NCBI RefSeq assembly: GCF_044762665.1
Contig: NZ_JBIWES010000005.1
Span: 186,001 to 250,000, forward strand
Source of the DNA: Peribacillus frigoritolerans_B
GTDB lineage: Bacteria; Bacillota; Bacilli; Bacillales; DSM-1321
Reading direction: 5' to 3'
DNA: 64,000 bases
A program made the position numbers and the translations under genes. Positions 8,244-15,799 of this stretch are shown in pieces (position 1 is the stretch's first letter; every line of letters starts with the position of its first letter). The notes under the pieces were generated by a model, which searched no databases, was not told the DNA's origin, and saw nothing but the letters and a program-made list of their open reading frames with translations.

Positions 8244-8288
8244 CCCTTAGGTGATTGTCTTCCAGGACGTCCTCACCTAGGGGTTTTT
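8244..8288 (+). terminator. plus-strand terminator-like hairpin without an upstream gene
   Basis: CCCTTAGGTGA pairs with TCACCTAGGGG (one G-U) and is followed by TTTTT, so it would terminate plus-strand transcripts. No plus-strand coding sequence lies upstream. With the preceding dyad at 8201-8233 it could be the 3' end of a short RNA antisense to the comK leader. Confidence 0.5.
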
Positions 8289-8321
8289 CTCTTTTTCAAT
8301 ATCACATTTCCCCTCACCTCC

Positions 8322-9353
8322 TCAACAGCTATACAGCCAGCGTACTAGCTCTTCGATATTGTTTTTATCTTTGCTTAGATGAAATAATGGCGGCCGCCCT
8401 TTGTATGTTCCTTTAAACTCTTTCCAAACGGGATTATCAGGGCTCCAGTCCACCTCTTTCAATTTTGACATTCTCTTGGCAATCAGCTGTTGCCTTTGTT
8501 CGATATGCTGGTTTTCCATTTTGTCATTGACATAAAGGGCAACGGCAATGAAAAGCGGGTAACTGGCAAGCATGCATTTTGTGTAATCCCCCATTCGTTC
8601 TGCCGGGTATATGTCGAATAGTTCATTAAGATATAGATGAATGAGTGTGATGTATTCACTGTTCGAAAGCGGACTTTGTGATACTTTCTCTTCGATGTTT
8701 ACGTGTGCCTTCCCAGTCATGAAGATGCCGATGACCTGCCTCAATTGCGATAGCGATAGCAGGTTTTTATTGGCTGGACGATTGATGGAACGCTTTTCAA
8801 GTTCGACACCGGCTGTTTTTAGCGATTGATGGGTATGGAGCACCTGATTGGTAATGACGTTGAGGTTGTTTCTCGAGTCGAATGAAATCCGTTTGGAAAG
8901 GGCCACTTTCTTGCCTTTTAGATTGAGATCCAGGTAGAGCTGGGATTCTTCAGCTCTTGTTAGCCCATCAAATACTTGGATCGCAATCGAGCTGTCCTTC
9001 ATGAGTGAATCCAGTTCGTATGCTTGTTTCACTTTTTCTTCATCCTTCTTTAACGCCTTAAGGATACTGTCCTCCAATTGGGCGAAGGCCGCTATTCGTT
9101 GTGTTCCGTCGATGATCGATAATTTGGCAGGATCTCCATTAGGGGCGGTTCCTTCCCTGCTGTTGGCAACAAGCGGCGGCAGGTAGATATTTTTTGTTAA
9201 TGCATTGTCCAAAAGATAGTTTTTGATCGACCGGACCCGCAGCTGGTTGATTTCCCTCGTGGCGATCTGACCATTGCGATACATATCGACCAGTTCGATG
9301 ATTGAGCAGGTAACCATCGTCCTTCTTTTCCGGTCCAATTCATTTAGAATCAT
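8322..9353 (-). CDS. DGQHR/DndB-like protein with variant DGTQR motif (second gene of pair)
   Basis: A 343-residue soluble protein. Near residues 82-86 it reads IIDGTQRIAAF, the position of the DGQHR motif of the DndB/ParB-like family, with Gln-His changed to Thr-Gln. A helical C-terminal half follows, with no other recognisable domain. DndB is known as the regulator of DNA phosphorothioation, but no dndA, C, D or E genes are in view. It overlaps the upstream DGQHR gene by 14 bases and starts eight bases after AAGGAGG, so the two proteins are translationally coupled and probably form a heteromer. The function of stand-alone pairs is not known to me. Confidence 0.72.
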   Translation of the reverse strand: MILNELDRKRRTMVTCSIIELVDMYRNGQIATREINQLRVRSIKNYLLDNALTKNIYLPPLVANSREGTAPNGDPAKLSIIDGTQRIAAFAQLEDSILKALKKDEEKVKQAYELDSLMKDSSIAIQVFDGLTRAEESQLYLDLNLKGKKVALSKRISFDSRNNLNVITNQVLHTHQSLKTAGVELEKRSINRPANKNLLSLSQLRQVIGIFMTGKAHVNIEEKVSQSPLSNSEYITLIHLYLNELFDIYPAERMGDYTKCMLASYPLFIAVALYVNDKMENQHIEQRQQLIAKRMSKLKEVDWSPDNPVWKEFKGTYKGRPPLFHLSKDKNNIEELVRWLYSC

Positions 9354-10446
9354 GCAGCCATCCTCCTTCTTGCTCTATTTTTCGTTTGAACGCGAGAGCG
9401 GTTTTCTGGATGGCGTTTGTAGTCGAATGGTTTTTGACTCTTTTTTTCAAGGGGTCGTAGATGTGTGAATAAAGGGCATCATCATGCTTCCAAGTACAGG
9501 CTTTCTTCAAATGCAGCATATGATCTATTGCTTTTTCATAGGGGATTTCATGATGTTTGTGGAGTTGGTGGATTGTTTGGGCAAGGGCTATTTGAATGCC
9601 GGAATAGCCGGATGTGAATGTGGCCCTATCTGTCATCTTCTTCGGAAAGATTTCCAGCCATGACTCGAAAAACGCGGTCGCGGTGTTGATGATTTCGGCT
9701 TTGGTCATATCACCATAATTGGCTTTTCCCGTTTTCGCGGTGACGTTTCCTTCAAATAAAGCGATGAGGCAGCGCCTCATGATCGTCAGCGTAGTCAGCG
9801 CCGTACAGCTTACGGTAATCCTCGATAGTGTGGCTTCCATCTCCATCTTACTTTCTAATTTCCTGGCAATGTTCCGTGTTAGCTCTGCATATTCATCGCG
9901 CTGATCATACTTCATCACCAAACCGTTATGCGGCTCTTTTCGCTTCGTATTAATATCATTGAATAGCTGTCTTTCTTCATGCGTTTCCAGGTTTAAATAG
10001 ATTTGAATCGTGACTGGATAGGTCTTTAACTTATCAATTTGATTTTGGAGCTTTGCCGCTTCGGAAAAGTTACCGATCTCCTCTTCCGTTTCCTTCCGTG
10101 CCCTTAAGTGACTGATGGCTGAAATGAGGGCGTAGGTCCTGTGCTGACCGTCAAGTATGTATATTTTACTTCCTGGTGGCAGTTCCCCGCCCACGGGCAC
10201 TTCTTTGATCGCTCCCCTGCTCGAGAAGATGAATGGGGAAAAGTAAAAGTCACCTTCCGATACAGAATCGATGATGAACTCCCTGATTTCAGTCCTTCGA
10301 TTGAGATCGAGCTTTCTTTGAACCGCCTCATCTACTTCGAATATCGCCTCCAATGTCGAGAATTGAATCTGCGAGATTAATATTCTTTTCCCGAATTGGG
10401 TAAGGCTGTTTCCGGCTATCGTCACTTTCATTTCTTGATATGTCAT
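9340..10446 (-). CDS. DGQHR-domain protein (DndB-like), first gene of pair
   Basis: A 368-residue soluble protein with the exact family motif ILDGQHRTYAL at about residues 97-107. It is preceded by the SEGDFYFSPFIFS segment typical of DndB-like proteins and followed by LFNDINTKRK near residue 175. In DndB the motif belongs to a ParB/sulfiredoxin-like nucleotide-handling core. The gene is led by GAGGTGAAATGA and by a good sigma-A promoter only about 20 bp upstream. It overlaps the next gene by 14 bases. Without sulfur-modification genes nearby, this is an orphan pair. A role in DNA protection, phage defence or processing of incoming DNA is possible, given comK downstream, but unproven. Confidence 0.78.
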   Translation of the reverse strand: MTYQEMKVTIAGNSLTQFGKRILISQIQFSTLEAIFEVDEAVQRKLDLNRRTEIREFIIDSVSEGDFYFSPFIFSSRGAIKEVPVGGELPPGSKIYILDGQHRTYALISAISHLRARKETEEEIGNFSEAAKLQNQIDKLKTYPVTIQIYLNLETHEERQLFNDINTKRKEPHNGLVMKYDQRDEYAELTRNIARKLESKMEMEATLSRITVSCTALTTLTIMRRCLIALFEGNVTAKTGKANYGDMTKAEIINTATAFFESWLEIFPKKMTDRATFTSGYSGIQIALAQTIHQLHKHHEIPYEKAIDHMLHLKKACTWKHDDALYSHIYDPLKKRVKNHSTTNAIQKTALAFKRKIEQEGGWLHDSK

Positions 10447-10467
10447 TCATTTCACCTCTCTGCGACC

Positions 10468-10496
10468 ATTATCCTATTTTATGCTTTTTTTGTAAA
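10468..10496 (-). promoter_or_regulatory. sigma-A promoter of the DGQHR pair
   Basis: On the minus strand: TTTACA, a 17-base spacer, GATAAT. This predicts a leader of about 15 bases before the start at 10446, just enough for the ribosome binding site. Two AAAA-N9-TTTT blocks overlap or flank it (10493-10509 and 10520-10536). Confidence 0.6.
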
Positions 10497-10732
10497 ACCG
10501 CTCTAGTTTTGCCTCTTTCAAAATTCGTTCCCTTTTGTGACTGTTTTACCTGTTTGATTGGCTAACTCTTTACAAAATCTCATCAAAGGGCTATACTCTC
10601 TAATTTCCGTTTTAAATTTGCTACTCTAAATCGCTATTTTCTTGTTATTTTGTGTCCATTTAGAGAACAAACAGCCAAAATCCATATAAAAGTGAAATGA
10701 AATGACATTTTTGTGAAGTTTTACGACTCGTC

Positions 10733-10764
10733 AAAAAAAGTCTATCTGAATGATAGACTTTTTT
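10733..10764. terminator. bidirectional terminator after the emfourin gene
   Basis: AAAAAAAGTCTATC and GATAGACTTTTTT flank a TGAAT loop. It serves the minus-strand protease operon, eight bases beyond its last stop. Confidence 0.85.
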
Positions 10765-10771
10765 GCCGTGG

Positions 10772-11083
10772 TTATTCTGCCATCTTTATTTCAATTGCTA
10801 AATTCCGTAAATAATCCAATAAGGGCCGAACTTCCTCTGGAGCCGTTATGTCAGTAAATGAGAAAGATTTCTTCTTCTTTTCATCTGCTATAACCAGCTG
10901 GTATGAAAATGAGTCGAACCCTTGCGTTTTTACCATTTTACTTTGGGCAGTATTAGGAAGGTCAGCTGTTTTCATTAAGTTCTGTAATTCCTCATTCTTC
11001 TCTTTCGACAATTCATCTGTATCTACCTCGAAATTCAAGTCGAGGTTGGCAAATCCCCCTATGCAGCTAAATTTGATATGCAT
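10772..11083 (-). CDS. emfourin-like protease inhibitor
   Basis: A 103-residue cytoplasmic protein beginning MHIKFSCIGGFANLDLN, with FDSFSYQLVI in the centre and a terminal helix PEEVRPLLDYLRNLA. These features match emfourin, the slow-binding protein inhibitor of protealysin-like M4 peptidases described from Serratia. It follows the protease gene by 32 bp on the same strand, the same gene order as in the Serratia protealysin operon, which supports the call. Emfourin would hold the intracellular protease inactive. AGGAGG is present a little far (11 bases) from the start. The inhibitor function is inferred from family and context. Confidence 0.75.
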   Translation of the reverse strand: MHIKFSCIGGFANLDLNFEVDTDELSKEKNEELQNLMKTADLPNTAQSKMVKTQGFDSFSYQLVIADEKKKKSFSFTDITAPEEVRPLLDYLRNLAIEIKMAE

Positions 11084-11115
11084 GGTAGATGAAGCCTCCT
11101 ATTCATGGAATATGA

Positions 11116-12177
11116 CTACTCAGGCAGTCCAACCGCTTTAAAAGCATTTTCAATTGTCTTGATGGCCGTTTTCGTAACATCTCCGCTATCAACAAGTTTT
11201 TGCGCTGCTTTGATGACGATTTGCACGAATTGATTGAAATTCGCCGTCGCAAATAAATTCTGCATCGCATTGAACCAGATCAAGGCCGCTTTGTCCGTTC
11301 CGATTTCCATCGATACTAGATAAAAGGCTTTGTTTGGTATGCCGCTATTGATATGGACCCCATGGTTATCGCGTTCTCCTTTATAGAAGTTCTTCATATG
11401 ATCAGGCTGAATATCTTTACCCATTAACTTATTGTCAAATGCCGTACCTGGCGCTTTCATCGAACGGAGGGCCTGCCCTTTCAGTGTCGGTCCCATTATA
11501 TCAGCACCGATTAGCCAATCGGCATCTCCTGCAGTTTGCTTTAAATGGAATTGTTTTATGGCAACTCCAAATACATCTGAAAGATGTTCGTTCAAAGCCC
11601 CGGACTGACCTTCATACTCCAATCCACTTGTGAACTGCGTAACCCCATGTGTCAATTCATGTCCAATTACATCGAGTGAATTGGCAAAATTGCTAAAGAT
11701 GACCCCATCGCCGTCACCAAATACCATTTCATCTCCGTCCCAATAAGCATTCGTGAATTTATTGCCATAATGAACGTTTAGAATGAGATCAAGGCCTTGG
11801 TTATCAATTGAATTTCGGTGCAGGACATCCTTGAAATAATCGCGCACAACTCCGCTATAATCATATGCAGCGTTAACAATAGGATCTGCACTTGATCGGT
11901 CTCCTTCTTTCCTAGCCTCATTCTCCCGGAGTTTCGTTCCTCCCTTGCAATCGTAAACATGGCGGGCAGATTCACCACGACGTCCAGATCCTGCATCGGT
12001 TAAAGCGACAACACCGTCAATATCGTACTCTTTCAAAATTCTGCGCCTGCGCATTTGACGGCTTTTCGCTAAACTGATCCGTGCTTCTTCCACTTCATTT
12101 TGTGCCAAATTCTCAAGAATATAGTTAGGTACGATGAAACACTGACACTTGAATTTGGAACAACCTTCTTTATGCAT
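11116..12177 (-). CDS. protealysin-like M4 metallopeptidase
   Basis: About 353 residues, a thermolysin-family zinc peptidase. HELTH is at about residues 173-177 with the downstream glutamate ligand in GALNEHLSD (about 197), and the catalytic histidine region is DNHGVHINSGIPNKAFY. There is no signal peptide, and the propeptide is only about 40-50 residues (CSKFKCQCFIVPNYILE). Both are protealysin traits, unlike secreted Bacillus neutral proteases, which have a long FTP/PepSY propeptide. The start is the ATG eight bases after AAGGAG; an earlier GTG overlaps the ribosome binding site. It forms an operon with the emfourin-like inhibitor. In Serratia such enzymes act inside cells and on host actin; that role is not implied here. 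Confidence 0.88.
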   Translation of the reverse strand: MHKEGCSKFKCQCFIVPNYILENLAQNEVEEARISLAKSRQMRRRRILKEYDIDGVVALTDAGSGRRGESARHVYDCKGGTKLRENEARKEGDRSSADPIVNAAYDYSGVVRDYFKDVLHRNSIDNQGLDLILNVHYGNKFTNAYWDGDEMVFGDGDGVIFSNFANSLDVIGHELTHGVTQFTSGLEYEGQSGALNEHLSDVFGVAIKQFHLKQTAGDADWLIGADIMGPTLKGQALRSMKAPGTAFDNKLMGKDIQPDHMKNFYKGERDNHGVHINSGIPNKAFYLVSMEIGTDKAALIWFNAMQNLFATANFNQFVQIVIKAAQKLVDSGDVTKTAIKTIENAFKAVGLPE

Positions 12178-12561
12178 TTTAGTCACTCCTTCATGTTTTT
12201 TTACGATCTATTACAATTCTTTTTTCAAGCTGCTTCCCTTAACACGGTCTTCATGTTCATTAGCCGTTTATCTGATCCGTTCATATTGTGATCTTGCTGC
12301 TCTTCCTATCTTCAACACATTTCTATAGACTACTTTCGCCACAACTACCCCATTTCCCTCCATCCCTTCCTGCCCTACTGCTTGCTAACTCTTTCTCAGG
12401 AAGTTTACTCCTTAGTCGCCAGTTGTTTTTCTTAGTCGATATGACTTATTTAATCTTTAACAAACACAAACTTCCTTTTTTTAAATGAATTTCATATTTT
12501 TCTCACAATTTTCTTTTATCATCTATATAGTGAATTTAATAGTACGACTCGGAGGTTCTGT
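12178..12561. other. 384-bp divergent intergenic region, no gene seen
   Basis: It separates the protease operon from the PepSY gene and is pyrimidine-rich on the plus strand. It must carry both promoters. No dyad or repeat stands out, and the short frames here lack ribosome binding sites. Confidence 0.5.
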
Positions 12562-12565
12562 ATGA

Positions 12566-13909
12566 ATGGAAACTAAACAACCAAACACCTCTCTGTATAG
12601 AACAGTATGGAGATGGCATTTTTACGCTGGAATCATTTTTGCACCCTTACTTATTATTCTGGCAGTTACCGGCTCAATCTATTTATTTAAGCCTCAGATT
12701 GAACAAGTTCTTTATCAAGACTACCAAGAGGTTACACCGCTAGGAGATAAATTACCGGCATCCCAGCAGATTGAGAATGTGAAAGAACTTTACCCTGAGG
12801 CAGTGGTGACAAAGTATCATCCCGGAGACAATGCATCTCGTTCGAGCGAAGTAAGCATCACTTCTAATAATGAGTCTCTTACGATTTTCATAGACCCATA
12901 TACAGGTAAATCTATTGGAGAGTTAAATGATGATGACAAAATCATGGATAAAATCGAAGAAATTCATGGTGAACTGATGGCTGGCACCTTGGGAGATAGA
13001 ATTGTAGAGTTGGCTGCGTGTTGGGCAGTTGTGTTAATTGTCTCTGGTCTTTATTTATGGTATCCCCAAAAGAAGCAAAGTCTTTCTGGTGTTCTTCTTC
13101 CAAGGCTAAATAAAGGGAATCATATTTTCAGAAGAGATTTACATGCAGTACCTGCCTTTTGGATAACTGCAGGCATGTTATTTTTAATCATGACAGGATT
13201 GCCTTGGTCAGGTTTTTGGGGAAGTAATTTTCAGTCGTTAGCCACCAATTCTGGATCTGGGTACCCTCCTTCTGTATGGACAGGAAGTGCTCCAACTTCC
13301 TCAATCAAGACAAAAGACATTGCAGATGTTCCTTGGGCAGCAGAAAATTTAGATGTACCTCTCTCAGATATTCAAGGTTTTATCCCAATTTCCATTGATG
13401 ATGTAGTTACGATAGCGAATCGTGAAGGTATGCATCCAAGTTATAGCATTAATATTCCACAAGAAACAGATGGCGTTTATACATTGTCAGCTTTTCCACC
13501 GAAAGCGCAAGATGAAGCGACCATTCATATTGACCAATATTCCGGTGCAGTTCTAGCTGATTATCGTTATGACCATTACGGTTTAATAGGGAAAATAGTT
13601 GCTTGGGGAATTACCTTGCACAAAGGGACTCAATTTGGTTTGGTTAATCAGATAATCAGCCTTCTTATTTGTTTAGGAATCCTGCTTGTTGCATTTAGTG
13701 GTTTTTATTTATGGTGGAAGCGAAAGCCGAAAAAAGGATTAGGTGCACCAAAAGCTCCTCAAATAAAGAACATGAAACTCTTTCTATTTCTGTTAATAGG
13801 TCTTGGAATTTTGTTTCCTTTGGTCGGTTTGTCTCTTATTGTCGTTTGGCTAATTGACTGGTTAATTATTAAAAGGATATCTGTAATCAAAAACTTTTTG
13901 AATGCATAA
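12566..13909 (+). CDS. PepSY-associated transmembrane protein
   Basis: A 447-residue membrane protein of the PepSY_TM family. The first helix is WRWHFYAGIIFAPLLIILAVTGSIYLF (about 14-40). A PepSY-like external domain follows, then helices near 150-165 and 195-215, a second external domain, and helices near 365-385 and 405-435. Family members are linked to iron or heme acquisition and metal reduction and often have paired histidines in the first and later helices. HFYAG and the HKGTQFG segment fit that pattern. GGAGG precedes the ATG by 10 bases. It lies 27 bp before a YtkA-like lipoprotein gene, so an operon is likely. The substrate is not evident. Confidence 0.78.
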   Translation: METKQPNTSLYRTVWRWHFYAGIIFAPLLIILAVTGSIYLFKPQIEQVLYQDYQEVTPLGDKLPASQQIENVKELYPEAVVTKYHPGDNASRSSEVSITSNNESLTIFIDPYTGKSIGELNDDDKIMDKIEEIHGELMAGTLGDRIVELAACWAVVLIVSGLYLWYPQKKQSLSGVLLPRLNKGNHIFRRDLHAVPAFWITAGMLFLIMTGLPWSGFWGSNFQSLATNSGSGYPPSVWTGSAPTSSIKTKDIADVPWAAENLDVPLSDIQGFIPISIDDVVTIANREGMHPSYSINIPQETDGVYTLSAFPPKAQDEATIHIDQYSGAVLADYRYDHYGLIGKIVAWGITLHKGTQFGLVNQIISLLICLGILLVAFSGFYLWWKRKPKKGLGAPKAPQIKNMKLFLFLLIGLGILFPLVGLSLIVVWLIDWLIIKRISVIKNFLNA

Positions 13910-13936
13910 TTAGAAATGTAAAGGGTGGCTTTTACC

Positions 13937-14407
13937 GTGAAAAAAACTATATGTATTTCTTTAATCTTTATTTCCAGCATATTGCTAAGTGCATGTTCAC
14001 TTGAAAAGGATGTCACTGATCTATACAAAGAAGAAACACCGCTTGAAGCTGAAATAATTATACCAGCATCCTTTTCAGCTAATACACAGGAGACCATGAA
14101 GGCTGAACTTACTCAAGGTGGCAAAATGGTTGAAAACGCAGATTTTGTTCATTTTGAGATATGGAAACAAGATGGCTCGCTCAAATATAGTATGGAACAA
14201 GCTGAGGAAGAGGGAAACGGTACTTATGCTTTAAGTAAAAACTTTGATAGTGATGGCCTATATTATATAAAAGTACATGCTAGTAACGATGGCTCAATCA
14301 TTATGCCTCAAAAACAATTCATCGTAGGAAAACTGTCTGAAAGTGAATTGAAATTCTTGCAAAAAGGAATCCGAAAACAAGAAGAAAGTCCTGAACATCA
14401 TCATTAA
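13937..14407 (+). CDS. YtkA/FixH-like lipoprotein with C-terminal histidines
   Basis: About 156 residues. A lipoprotein signal (TICISLIFISSILLSACS, lipobox LSAC) anchors it outside the membrane. The remainder is a beta-sandwich YtkA-like domain with the central ADFVHFEIWKQDGS segment, and the C-terminus is PEHHH. The terminal histidines and the PepSY partner hint at metal binding, copper or iron. GTG is chosen as start because AGGGTGG lies at proper spacing; the upstream GTG overlaps it. A terminator follows at once, so this ends the two-gene operon. Confidence 0.72.
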   Translation: MKKTICISLIFISSILLSACSLEKDVTDLYKEETPLEAEIIIPASFSANTQETMKAELTQGGKMVENADFVHFEIWKQDGSLKYSMEQAEEEGNGTYALSKNFDSDGLYYIKVHASNDGSIIMPQKQFIVGKLSESELKFLQKGIRKQEESPEHHH

Positions 14408-14420
14408 AAAATTCATCTGA

Positions 14421-14452
14421 AATCCGGTCTTCAATTGAAGATCGGATTTTTT
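14421..14452 (+). terminator. terminator of the PepSY-YtkA operon
   Basis: AATCCGGTCTTC pairs with GAAGATCGGATT across AATT, followed by TTTT. Confidence 0.85.
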
Positions 14453-14510
14453 CTGGATATTTTTATGAATCTGAGAGAATGCATTTACAGTACTTCACCT
14501 TTGTTTATTA

Positions 14511-15058
14511 AATTATTCTGCTCTTGCTGCATATACTGCTTTAAACAGGGAATCTTCCTCAGAACATAAACAACCTTTAAGGGAGGGCATAGCATTGGTA
14601 ACTTCACAGGGCACTGCTTCAGTTAGCTTTCCATTCCCATCTGTTTGGGGTATCCACTCTTTCCGATTAATGGATTTTGGAATGAAAACACCAAACAAAT
14701 TGCATTTGATTCACCTTATGCCACTTTCTCCGGCAACTTAAACATAATTGATGATCAACAGAGTAGAATTCGACATTTCATTCTTCAAGGCCGTTTTCTT
14801 ATGAAGCCCCCCTCTCTGCAAGCAGGTGAGTCTGGATCGTGGATTGCCACTACTGATATACCCCTGAATCAATTTCCTATGAGCGGTAATGTGTATACCG
14901 GGCAATTGCCTCCTGTTGGAGCTTTTTTAACATCGAATATCCTTCATCAGCATCAGAATTTTTCGGGAAGAACAATATAGGGTAATCCATTCTATGTAGA
15001 AACATGGGCAATCGTCTCTGTATTTCATGGGGCGATTCTTTTACTTAGAGGAAATTAA
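14511..15058 (+). pseudogene. remnant of an unidentified secreted or surface beta-rich protein
   Basis: Three pieces of one decayed gene can be read. Codons from 14511 give ALAAYTALNRESSSEHKQPL and onward to FPFPSVWG near 14646. A frameshift then leads into YPLFPINGFWNENTKQIAFD and onward to NVYTGQLPPVGAFLTSN. An in-frame TAG at 14978-14980 is followed by GNPFYVETWAIVSVFHGAILLLRGN, ending with TAA at 15056. Composition and continuity across the lesions are protein-like, but there is no start codon with a ribosome binding site. The original family was not recognised. Confidence 0.45.
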
Positions 15059-15210
15059 CAAAAGTCATATTGGACTGACATGTCGCTGGTCGCAATGCTT
15101 CCCCTGGACACCGTTTTGCCTAACTCACTAAGTAGATATATATGAGATAGTTATTTTGGCAGATAACTTATGAATCCACTAACTCAAAATGAGTACAGAT
15201 GGAATATAGA

Positions 15211-15239
15211 TTGACAGCGTTTTCTCTGTACTTCATACT
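15211..15239 (+). promoter_or_regulatory. sigma-A promoter of two overlapping micro-ORFs
   Basis: TTGACA (perfect -35), 17 bases, CATACT. It lies 52 bp before the start of the 28-codon gene, the first gene downstream. Confidence 0.65.
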
Positions 15240-15290
15240 ATTGTATTAATAGAAGTGTCTGAATATTTGGTTAATTAGGAGGATGAAACG

Positions 15291-15377
15291 ATGAAATTAG
15301 CAGGTATTAAGGATTTTCAAGTGGCTGAAATGCTTGATGTATTAATATTTGAGGGTAAATGGGGGGATGACATGTGA
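15291..15377 (+). CDS. 28-residue peptide, unknown
   Basis: ATG with a strong TAGGAGGATGAAACG ribosome binding site begins a 28-codon frame, MKLAGIKDFQVAEMLDVLIF and a short GKWGDDM tail. It overlaps the next small gene by four bases (GTGA), the sign of translational coupling. A consensus promoter lies just upstream. The peptide is amphipathic with no signal sequence. It may be a leader peptide or a small regulator; the family is not recognised. Confidence 0.5.
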   Translation: MKLAGIKDFQVAEMLDVLIFEGKWGDDM

Positions 15378-15541
15378 CTAAGCACAGAATCCTTTTAACC
15401 ATTCCAATTTTGCTATATGGAATTTACATATTTGTTGTCATTCAAAACGATAAGAACATTCCACTTTATGTGCATCTTCTATTCGCAATCTACTTGATGT
15501 TGTTTGTACATTATGAAGATAACACAGAGGTGAAACAATGA
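15374..15541 (+). CDS. 55-residue small membrane protein, coupled to the upstream peptide
   Basis: It starts at GTG within the stop of the 28-codon frame, seven bases after GGGGGGAT. The product MTKHRILLTIPILLYGIYIF continues with a second hydrophobic helix (VHLLFAIYLMLFV) after a short NDKNIP loop, giving a two-helix hairpin with a charged tail. It is too short for a known transporter. Its coupling to the 28-mer and the shared promoter suggest a peptide plus membrane partner, but no function can be assigned. Confidence 0.5.
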   Translation: MTKHRILLTIPILLYGIYIFVVIQNDKNIPLYVHLLFAIYLMLFVHYEDNTEVKQ

Positions 15542-15554
15542 CAGATTTTTAATC

Positions 15555-15692
15555 TTGGAGAATTTCGATGCTAAGCAATACGTGATGGAAAGGCGGTTTG
15601 ACTTCAACTGAATGTATCGAGCTTACCGGCACGACCCGTACCAGACAGAGTTCGTTGTGATCCCTATGTTCTTAACACGTGAGCTAGTTTAA
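15555..15692 (+). pseudogene. 45-codon frame interrupted by one TGA, possible gene remnant
   Basis: Reading from 15555 gives LENFDAKQYVMERRFDFN, then TGA at 15609-15611. The same frame continues as MYRAYRHDPYQTEFVVIPMF and ends LTRELV with TAA at 15690. Continuity around the stop suggests a single nonsense change in a small conserved protein or the end of a larger one. There is no confident ribosome binding site, and the family is unknown. Confidence 0.3.
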
Positions 15693-15745
15693 TATGATCA
15701 CCCCAATAAGTAGCTTTTTTTGTTCAAAAATCATTGATGAAGCCT

Positions 15746-15780
15746 AAAAAGCCTCAACTCCTTAAAGGAATTGAGGCTTT
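15746..15780 (-). terminator. serA terminator
   Basis: On the minus strand AAAGCCTCAATTCC and GGAGTTGAGGCTTTTT pair, 19 bases after the serA stop. Confidence 0.85.
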
Positions 15781-15799
15781 CACTATTTATTGGTTCCAA

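Noticed and set aside
10491..10549. ComK boxes upstream of the DGQHR pair
   Set aside because: The AAAA and TTTT blocks are separated by nine bases rather than the five of a ComK AT-box, so ComK control is not supported.
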